From: Centroberyx gerrardi
Taxonomy: Eukaryota; Chordata; Actinopteri; Beryciformes; Berycidae
NCBI RefSeq assembly: GCF_048128805.1
Contig: NC_136005.1
Coordinates: 21,352,260-21,416,259 of the forward strand
Direction of reading: 5' to 3'
DNA length: 64,000 nt
The translations under genes were made by a program, and so were the position numbers. Numbering within the stretch: the stretch's first letter is position 1; each line of letters starts with the position of its first letter. The notes under the pieces were generated by a model, which saw only the letters and a list, made by a program, of their open reading frames with translations, was not told the origin of the DNA and ran no database searches. This document shows, in pieces, positions 46,274-64,000 of this stretch.

Positions 46274-46369
46274 CTTAGCTCTCCTTGTCAAATGTATTGG
46301 TGACTATTTCTTGTTCTATATTTATGCTGTTGCTTTGGGTGTGGTGCCATAAAATCAGTCATGTTTAAC

Positions 46370-46375
46370 TTATAT
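46370..46375 (-). promoter_or_regulatory. TATA-like box of the IFIT-like gene
   Basis: ATATAAG on the minus strand about 97 bp upstream of the start codon, between the ISRE-like site and the first exon. Confidence 0.4.
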
Positions 46376-46427
46376 GGTGCAATAAAAGCTGTAATGTTTA
46401 ACATCCTGCTTGGACTCTTTGGTGGAC

Positions 46428-46437
46428 TTTCTATTCC
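46428..46437 (-). promoter_or_regulatory. ISRE-like element
   Basis: On the minus strand GGAATAGAAA fits GRAANNGAAA, an IRF/ISGF3-type core, about 155 bp upstream of the IFIT-like start and about 50 bp upstream of the TATA-like box. It is a single weak-to-moderate match; mammalian IFIT promoters usually carry two. Confidence 0.4.
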
Positions 46438-47007
46438 CAGGATTAGAAACAAGCTGATACAAATCTATTCTACCAAAAAGGAACATTAGTCATGACTCAG
46501 TGGACATGTGTGGGGCAAAGATTAAAAGGGCAATTTATAAACAGAAGGTTAGCTTGACTACGGACATTCAAAATGATACAAATACATGGTTGTGGTGGAA
46601 AATTGAACAGGTCACTCATTTCACAGCCGATCATCCTGTAAGCCATACCCTATGTAGTGGTCCTTAATATGATGTTTAATGGTACCCAACCTGTTGCTTG
46701 CATGCTGTCCCCATGATGGCCGCTTCCTGGCTTGACTGTGTAAAAGTTGCTATTAACAATATTTGATAAGTTTTGGTATAGTCCAGTGGGTTTCCGTCTT
46801 TTCAGTCTCATGGGACAGCAAGTGGTTGTGTTATTATCTCAGGGTGTGACACAAATGGTGTGATCACCATCAGAGACTGCTATATTCAAGCTAATATCAG
46901 ATATTTGGCTTTAACAGACTAAATCTAATAATGACCCTACTCAAAGATATTCCCACAAACACAATGGCTTAATACAGCCCTAATGTTTGGACAGCCACTT
47001 TTCGTTT

Positions 47008-47013
47008 CATGTG

Positions 47014-47053
<40 letters not shown>

Positions 47054-47250
47054 AGGAAGGAAGGAAGGAAGGAAGGGAGAGAGGGAGAGAGAAAGGGAGC
47101 AAGGAAGGAGGGAAGTAAAGAAGGAAGGAATGGAGTGAGGAAGAAAGAAGGAAGGAAGGAGGGAATGAAGGGATGAGGAAATGAAGGAAAGAAGGAAGGT
47201 AAGTAGGAAGGAAGGACGGAAGGAAGGAAAGAAGGAAGGAATGTATGAAT
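47008..47250. repeat. GAAA/GGAA-rich microsatellite
   Basis: Eleven or so GAAA units run into imperfect GGAA/GAAG repeats for about 240 bp: purine on plus, pyrimidine on minus. From 46440 to 47007 I see no gene. Confidence 0.9.
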
Positions 47251-47285
47251 TAAGGGAGGACGGAAACGAGTCAACGTTTGGTTGG

Positions 47286-47293
47286 TGACGTCA
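47286..47293. promoter_or_regulatory. CRE palindrome upstream of pomgnt1
   Basis: TGACGTCA is a perfect CREB/ATF site, 446 bp upstream of the start codon, followed at 47319-47345 by three tandem copies of CATGTAGCT. It lies where a pomgnt1 promoter or non-coding first exon would be expected. Confidence 0.45.
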
Positions 47294-47738
47294 TATTCAC
47301 TGCGCCAGAAACTCCGTGCATGTAGCTCATGTAGCTCATGTAGCTACTTTGCTGGTTTTGCAGGTGGCTACGAGCAGGGCTTCAAGCGATAATGCAAGGC
47401 GTATTGACGTTTCTGTGAGTCGTAACATCAGCAACAAGAGGTCCCGTGCTATACCGAGGGGAGCCATGTGTGTTACGTTCCGGGGCGGCAAGCTAAAATT
47501 AGTTATCTCGCTGGTGTAAAAAATAACTAGCTAACGTTAGCGCCTAGCTAAAATTGCTGGCTAGCCACTGGAGCCTGTTCACAACCTCTGCTGAGCTTTA
47601 TTTTTGTTTTGAAGATGACAATGTGACACAGGCTCGCCAGCCATACTCGGTGTTGTTGTGGGGCAGTGCATGTCCCGGCCGCAGGAGGGGAAGGACAGGC
47701 GGAGGCTTTGAGCTCTCTGGCGACCGACAGTGTCAGGG

Positions 47739-57936
<10,198 letters not shown>

Positions 57937-59960
57937 ACCTAATGACTGACACACACTGACACACCGAGCTACAACTTCTACCAGCCCAGGCCTTAACAAT
58001 TCTTGTCCATTCACCACCAACAACCACTAATCTCCTGCTAGGGGCTCAGAACTACAAAAATGACCATCCTGAACCTACATATGAGTGGATACCTGGGAAA
58101 TATAGTCATTTTTTGGTGGAAGGGGGATGAACACTAGACTGCACAGCTAAATTCGTCCATGGCCTGAGGAGCAATGGTGGTGAGCATTGGCAATTCGCTG
58201 TCACTGCACATCTGTAGGTCCACTGTGCCATACGGCTGTCCTCTCCTTTGGAAGTGGAGGAAGGAGGAGGTGAGAGAGGAGATTGGCTGAGATAAGGTGA
58301 TGCGTGAAAGGGAATCGGTTAACATTTACGGGACTTTGAAGGCTCTCCTTGACAACTGTCGGATGACGCGCGGCCCGCCCTTTCAGTCAACTGACGAGAT
58401 GAAAAGGGCAAGAGAGGAAAGCTGACGCTCCAGTTCAACTGTAGCTTTTCAGCGCGGAGGGGACAAACACACTCACACTCATACACTACTACTGGACAGT
58501 GGCTGCCTAATGAACCCACCCAACCAGAATATAGCTAGCCTTTGTGTTTGTTTTGTTTTTTAACTACTGAGTGCTTTGTCCATCCTGTACATACATTTTA
58601 ACTTATCTCTATTTATTTTACATTTATCAATCAACAAGGAGATTTGGGTTTCTTTTTTAATCCACTTTTATCAAGATCAGTGCATTTTTTTAAGAGCCTA
58701 ACGTTTACAGATAATGAAATAATAATAATGTATATACATGCATATATATTTTTTGATGAAAAAAAGGTCAACATATTTTTCAGCATTAGATATCAAGATT
58801 GAGTGAAGGAGTTGATACAGCCCTGTGGGTTTTACTATTATAACTGCTTGGATCAGTTGCCTCGGGTCACTTTCATGAGGGAAACTGGAGACTAACACTT
58901 GAACACTACGTAGCTCTCTACCAGAGCCATTGCTAGCGAGTTTGGCTAGGTTGTGCAGTGGGCCCATGTTGCTACCTATTTAAAACCAACAAGTTTTGGA
59001 TGCAAATATGTAGCAACACCTTCCATACATATACACAAGGCCCATCTGGGTGTTTGCAGGGTACAGGTAACTGTTAACTGGCTTGCATCCCTACCAGGCT
59101 TTCTTAATGCTTTAAGTTATCACGTCTTACCATTTTGCAGTTTAACAGAAGAGACAGACAAATATTTAAAAGGGTATTACATCATTTATGACTTTTATCA
59201 ACCTTTTTCGGCAACTGAGGAATTGCAACAACATCAACAGGTCTCTGGCATAGCTTACAGTCGTCTCTTATGGACAAAAATATAAAAGTCACATTTTCAC
59301 AATACAACGCATAATAAGCTAGATAATTAGAGCAGAGATCCAATAGAAACGTGTACTAAGGAGGTAATATCATGAATTTATGCAAATCAGTAAGTTGAAA
59401 ATGTGAGTCGGGATTGTTCCAAAACAGAGAGTACGGCCAGAAAATGAGTTTTGAAAGCCATAAATCTCAGCACCTGGCAAAGTAATCGTTGAGTCATTGG
59501 TATCGATCAACAACCCTATCAAACCCCCACAGATATATTATGGTCATATTATTGTGTTTTGTACTATGGGACAGTAAAGTCTTACGTAATGCACCTTTTA
59601 AAAGGTGACCATGGTAACATTATGATGGGCTGACAAAAATGCAAATTCTGAAAAATGCTTGGTTCACCGACAATCTACAAACACATGGACTGGATGGGAG
59701 TATGTGAGCAGGGGACTACAGTGTTTTCCCCACTTAACCCCTACCTCTCTGTGTGTATCTGTGGTGAAATAACAATAATACAGTAATAAACAACAGCCAT
59801 GGAATAGGATTGCTGTTGGAATCTGTAATGCCTAAACTCTCGCTCCTTAGCCTCTTACTGCACATAGTCTATGGTCTGACCATTTGAAATATCATTATCT
59901 AGGAGAGAAGAGTGAGGAGGAGACGGTGTCATCACAGCCAGTCACAACTTGCGCTACAGC

Positions 59961-60011
59961 ACATGTGCAGTGCAAGCAGCTTCTGTTTACTCCTGCTTGC
60001 ACTGCACATGT
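59961..60011. repeat. Perfect 19-bp inverted repeat (hairpin)
   Basis: ACATGTGCAGTGCAAGCAG is followed after 13 bases by its exact inverted complement CTGCTTGCACTGCACATGT (59993-60011). A transcript would fold into a 19-bp stem with a 13-nt loop, the size range of a microRNA precursor terminal stem, though shorter than a typical pre-miRNA. Confidence 0.92.
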
Positions 60012-60648
60012 CTTACCACCTATTCTTTGTCCCTGGTTCTCCCTCCCAGTTCGTAACTGCTTTCCAACCATTTCAGTGTCTCCCTCCCATGTCAGATGTG
60101 ACACCGTACCTACTGAATGACTGAATGATTTTCAATCATGTTTTAATGCAACTATATCAGTATTTGCAGTGTTTATTTCATTTTATTGTGTGTGAGTATC
60201 TGTGTGGGTGCGATGCATTACCTGGTGATGCAGACAACCACACATTTACTAGTTGCAACTTCATTTCAATCAGAACCACTTATTTAGCAGTATTACGGCC
60301 GATATCATCGTGACAGAATAATGTCAATGTGTGCCATGGGAAATTGAGTTGATTTAAAATGAAGTAGAGTGTGCACACTTCCTCTGTACTCTACTTTTTC
60401 ATTTTAGTGTGTCATTTTTAAACTCTAGTTTTTGTAGTGGAATATGTGTGCTTTTCTTTGTTCAGTTGAGTGGGTAAAACTTGACCGTAGTTGGTCTGTG
60501 AGCATTTCATTGTCTGCCCAGCAATACAGTTGATTTTGTTTAAACGTGGTGAAATGATTTGAAATGATGAGGATGATGATCCGTGGACATATGTTTCAAA
60601 TGCAGTTTGACATATGTGTGAGCTCCTATATCTTTTATCATGGAAATG

Positions 60649-60654
60649 AATAAA
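60649..60654 (+). terminator. Candidate poly(A) signal of pomgnt1
   Basis: AATAAA followed by a T-rich stretch (GATGTTTTTTTACC). A second AATAAA is at 60769-60774. Confidence 0.45.
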
Positions 60655-60779
60655 GATGTTTTTTTACCTATAGGTTGTGTGGTGGTGATCTTTGTCGGAG
60701 GCTATATGGCTGTTATTGCTTAAATTATTCATATTGACAGATGTATTATTAGTGCATATTATTCATGAAATAAACTTGG

Positions 60780-62145
60780 ACCTATTGTTATTCTTAGCTC
60801 CGATGTTGTATTCCTATGGCCTTGTTCATACCTACAGATTTCCCAAGAGAGTGTCAGGCAAAGCAACGGTGAAGGGAAATGCATGTAGCTAGGGAAATGT
60901 ATGCAAATCCTCTCTGCTTGGTGAATTTCCGCAGCCACTGTGGTTGACCAAGGACAAACGCTCCTTCCTGCCCTGTCCTTTGAGCTCTATCCCACCCCAT
61001 CATCTGCATGATTTCATAACCTGTGATGCGATAACTCGAGGATTTGGCTCTCCACGTTCAAGGTCTGAGTTCAGTCGGGTCAGGAGCTACATTTTCTTTA
61101 AAGTCCAATTACTGGACAAACTTCCAGCATGCGGATGTTGTTATATATCCAGCTGATCAAGAAATAATTGAGAATGAATAGTTCAGCAGTAGCAAATGAG
61201 ATGTATCTCTTTACGCTTTGAATGACTTTAGAACGAGTAATGAAAGGAATGAAATGACCCCAGCCTCGATATGTTCCTGTGTGTTTATCAGTATTTATTT
61301 ATTTATTTTATTTTTTTTCACTTGGCTTTGTGAGATGGTTTCTGAAACAGCATTTAAAGCACTAGGGACAAAACTGGTGTTTATGTCTGGTGGTTTGTAA
61401 GTTGATGTCACTGGTGTGTTTGTGTTTGTGCGGTCGACATTTGCTAACATTTGCATTGGGTATCATGTGTGCATTGAGCTGGATGTTCAGGTCTTTGTTC
61501 ATGACTGACTGAATCTTAAGTGATATGTACAGTCTACTGCTTGTGTGTGTGTGTGTGTGTGCGCGTGTGTGTGTGTGTGTGTGTAGTGTTTTGCACTAAA
61601 CGAGTCACTTTCCCCCCCCGCCCCAGCCGGTCTTACATAAAGCCACCAGGTCATCTGGCATTTTGTTTCATGCGAGGCAATTGTTTCCAGGTCTATACAC
61701 ACACACACACACACACACACATACATACATACACACAGACAATGAAGCTCCCTATCTCTCCATACTCCAGGACTCGGGCTCAGGCTGCATGTCATTATCA
61801 ACCACCAGCCCTAAACCTGGTCATTTTGCCTGTCAGTCAGAAATCGCTGGTTCGTATCAAAGCCTAAGTGGTGGGCACGGCGCCTTTAAATGTCATTTTT
61901 GACCTATTGAACATTCTGATGAGCCGACCATGGAGGCTGATGGCTGGGATGTAGATGGAATATTGATTGGGTGGCTTTGAGTCCATCCCTCCGAGAGCAC
62001 AGAGGGGGGAAGAAAGAGCTGGGGGTTATTGTTAAACATGGGGCTGGGAGCGCACCGGGCATGAGATGATGACAGATTTAACTCTAAATACCTCGCAGGT
62101 GTATAATTGGACTGGATGGAATAGGGAATATGGTTCGTCTTTCTT

Positions 62146-62199
<54 letters not shown>

Positions 62200-62450
62200 C
62201 CTCCCTCTGTCTCTTTCCCCCTGTGTTTTTGCCAAATTGCCTTTCTGTCTCTCTCCTGTTCTCTCTTTGCTCCATGTCCATTTGTTTCCGTCTTTCTCTC
62301 TGTCTGCTTCTCTCTCTCTCTCACTCTCTCTCTGTCTCTTGCTCCGTGTTTTTGTCAAATTCCCTTTCTGTCTCTCTCCTGTTCTCTCTCTGCTCCATGT
62401 CCATTTGTTTCCGTCTCATCTCTGTCTCTCTCTGTCTCTCTCTGTCTCTC

Positions 62451-62497
<47 letters not shown>

Positions 62498-63160
62498 GCG
62501 GCTTTCTCCCCAGCCGAAGAGAAGCAGGGGGAACAAAGGCACGGTTGCTGTTGAGGATTTGCACAGGGATTTGTGATGATTGCACTAATTCAAGAGCAAT
62601 AACCTGATGCACAACTGAACAATACTCTGTTTCTCAGTGCCGCCTGTCTATTATAAAGGCTTTTATTGGTCAATATTTACTCAGCCTTGTCTTACAATGC
62701 CTATAATCTTCAAGGGCATAAGATAGAACATTGATGAGTAATACACAGCACAAAGACGTATTGAAGTACTGTGCTCTTATGCAGTTCCCTTTCACATACA
62801 GCAGTCTTCATTGCCAACCATATAGAGGAAACACATGCTCAAAATGTGTTCTTACTTAGTGGTTCACACAATACAGCCTTGTTGATGTGGGAAACATTAA
62901 GATAAACTGTGGCCTTTAAGACAAAAGAAGACCATTCGCTATGACAAAAACAGTATCAACAGCTTGCCAGAGAGTGTTATCATTTGAGCTCACAGTTCAA
63001 ACTAAAGGGAAAAAAGGCAGCTACAGCATGCATGTTTAAGCCTCATGTACCTTTGCAACGTCCACCTGCATATCAATACTGATGAAAGGGTTAGATGATC
63101 TCAAGATCTCTGAAAAACTCACAGAGCAACACATCTGTGCAAATCCCACTCACTGAATGT
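60780..63160. repeat. Microsatellite-rich intergenic DNA
   Basis: No gene is supported. Simple repeats: (TG)n at 61541-61584, (CA)n/(CATA)n at 61696-61732, (CT)n at 62147-62196 and again about 62430-62496. Within the CT-rich block a 73-bp segment with CATGTCCATTTGTTTCCGTC occurs twice, at 62221-62293 and 62344-62416 (123-bp period). Long frames through these repeats are artefacts of CT/CA periodicity. Confidence 0.85.
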
Positions 63161-63172
63161 TGTTTGATATAT

Positions 63173-63178
63173 TTTATT
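63173..63178 (-). terminator. Poly(A) signal of tspan1
   Basis: AATAAA on the minus strand about 290 bp beyond the tspan1 stop codon at 63467. Confidence 0.5.
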
Positions 63179-63466
63179 GGCAAATATGAAATATTTACAT
63201 TCTGCAGGTGCTCATACAAAGGGGGGGAAATACTTGCAACTTTTCACTACTAATCAAATATAGTATAATTATTTATTGGCATCATAAATATGACATCATA
63301 ATAAAAAATCTAGTAAAAAAAAAGGAAAATCCAAAAGAAAAGAAAGCATCCTGTTATATGATATAGCATTTGCAGTAGAGTGTTAGAAATATTGTTTTCC
63401 ACAGTAAATCACAAGTGAGCCATCTGTGTCATGCCCTTTATGCTTTCACATCTCCCTTAAGGAGTC

Positions 63467-63526
63467 TCAGCTGATTCTGTTGTCCAGATGGCAGTAGAGG
63501 TACATTGACACAATCATAGCAGCAAC
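63467..63526 (-). CDS. tspan1: Tetraspanin-1, last coding exon only
   Basis: Minus-strand exon after a TTTTCCTAG acceptor encodes VAAMIVSMYLYCHLDNRIS and a stop. As I recall, mammalian TSPAN1 ends in a closely matching AAMIVSMYLYC segment, the end of the fourth membrane helix and the short cytoplasmic tail; here the tail is a few residues longer. Tetraspanins organise membrane microdomains. Convergence with pomgnt1 matches the human TSPAN1-POMGNT1 arrangement, which strengthens the call. The remaining exons lie beyond the window; I could not find the preceding exon in 63527-64000. Confidence 0.8.
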   Translation of the reverse strand, partial: VAAMIVSMYLYCHLDNRIS

Positions 63527-64000
63527 CTAGGAAAACAGAAAAAATATAGAAGTACTCACAGAATATGAAAAACATTTTAATTCCTTATTGCAATACATAC
63601 TGTATATTTACTAAAACCAGATAGACTCTGGTTACCTGCCTAATAGATTATGTGTATATGATGTGTAATTGAGATTGTATGTGTTTGAAATGCTTATGGG
63701 CAAATAAATATTCCAGGCTAGCAATAATACATGTCTTTTTATTCCATGCTCTTCGCAAAACCACAATCAGACTGCAGACCAGAGCCATTTCAAGGCCACA
63801 TCATGAGATAATGTCTACAGCCACAGGATGTTCGCTACATGCAAATCATTGGTTATACGGATCTGGAACTCACTTCACCGGCTAATGTTTAGAGAAGATA
63901 ATAACGCTGTATTTTGCCTAGGCCTAGAGTAGGATGGGCAGTCCACTTTGCCATCAGTTTTGCAGACAGCAGCAGCGAAGATGGAGAAGAAAGTGAGTCA
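63527..64000. other. No supported feature (probable tspan1 intron)
   Basis: If tspan1 continues past the window end, this is its last intron. No second exon with both splice sites and a tetraspanin motif was found. Confidence 0.4.

Larger units (their letters stand above)
57937..60654 (+). other. Probable pomgnt1 3' UTR
   Basis: No coding sequence is visible between the pomgnt1 stop and the poly(A) signal AATAAA at 60649-60654 (another at 60769-60774). No nearer canonical signal stood out, so the 3' UTR may be about 2.7 kb. It includes a perfect hairpin at 59961-60011. Confidence 0.45.

Noticed and set aside
46969-47274. A 101-codon frame rich in Phe/Pro/Ser
   Set aside because: It runs through the GAAA/GGAA simple repeat and is not a gene.
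62066-62576. Frames of about 150 codons rich in Leu/Ser or Arg/Glu
   Set aside because: They are produced by CT/GA microsatellites, which lack stops in several frames.
63980-64000. ATGGAGAAGAAA followed by GTGAGT at the window end, resembling a short first coding exon on plus
   Set aside because: It is only four codons at the very edge with no further context, and would lie inside the probable tspan1 intron; it cannot be supported.

Overview
The window is nuclear DNA of a vertebrate, almost certainly a teleost fish. Genes are split by GT-AG introns, dinucleotide microsatellites are long and frequent, and fish-type hAT, Ty3/gypsy, piggyBac and Tc1-like remnants are present. Four single-copy vertebrate genes are recognised by sequence: orc1, prpf38a, pomgnt1 and the last exon of tspan1. 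No prokaryotic, CRISPR or operon-like structure is present.

Layout. 1-3.4 kb: an Ac-type hAT transposon with an apparently intact two-exon transposase. 3.9-11.0 kb: a complete Ty3/gypsy LTR retrotransposon (near-identical LTRs, 4-bp target duplication, tRNA-Leu primer site) whose gag-pol has several frame breaks; it sits in an older dispersed repeat whose other half reappears near 12.3 kb. 13.1-17.0 kb: a five-exon gene (+) for a secreted, two-domain Ly6/uPAR-type, probably GPI-anchored protein with a threonine/proline stalk. 17.6-18.25 kb: a broken piggyBac transposase. 18.5-24.2 kb (-): an unrecognised gene whose central exons form a cassette repeated three times with a 1741-bp period, all in compatible phase, giving a predicted 1210-residue protein. 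24.9-27.6 kb: repeats, no gene seen. 28.9-38.9 kb (-): orc1, 18 coding exons. 39.2-44.1 kb (+): prpf38a, 10 coding exons, sharing a 331-bp divergent promoter with orc1. 44.75-46.3 kb (-): an IFIT-like gene with the typical tiny first coding exon. 47.7-57.9 kb (+): pomgnt1, 21 coding exons, then a long 3' region. 60.8-63.1 kb: microsatellite-rich intergenic DNA. 63.47-63.53 kb (-): the last exon of tspan1, tail-to-tail with pomgnt1.

How the genes relate. They do not form one pathway. orc1 (origin licensing) and prpf38a (spliceosome) share a promoter with an E2F-like and a CCAAT site. The IFIT-like gene is an interferon effector. pomgnt1 acts in dystroglycan O-mannosylation. From memory of the human map, the orc1/prpf38a and pomgnt1/tspan1 pairs are neighbours in human too, on the short arm of chromosome 1, but the two pairs are several megabases apart there.

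The most unusual items are the tandem exon-cassette gene at 18.5-24.2 kb, UG repeats directly upstream of 3' splice sites in three genes, and a perfect 19-bp hairpin in the probable pomgnt1 3' UTR. All exon models come from reading splice signals and frame by eye; no alignment or transcript data were used.
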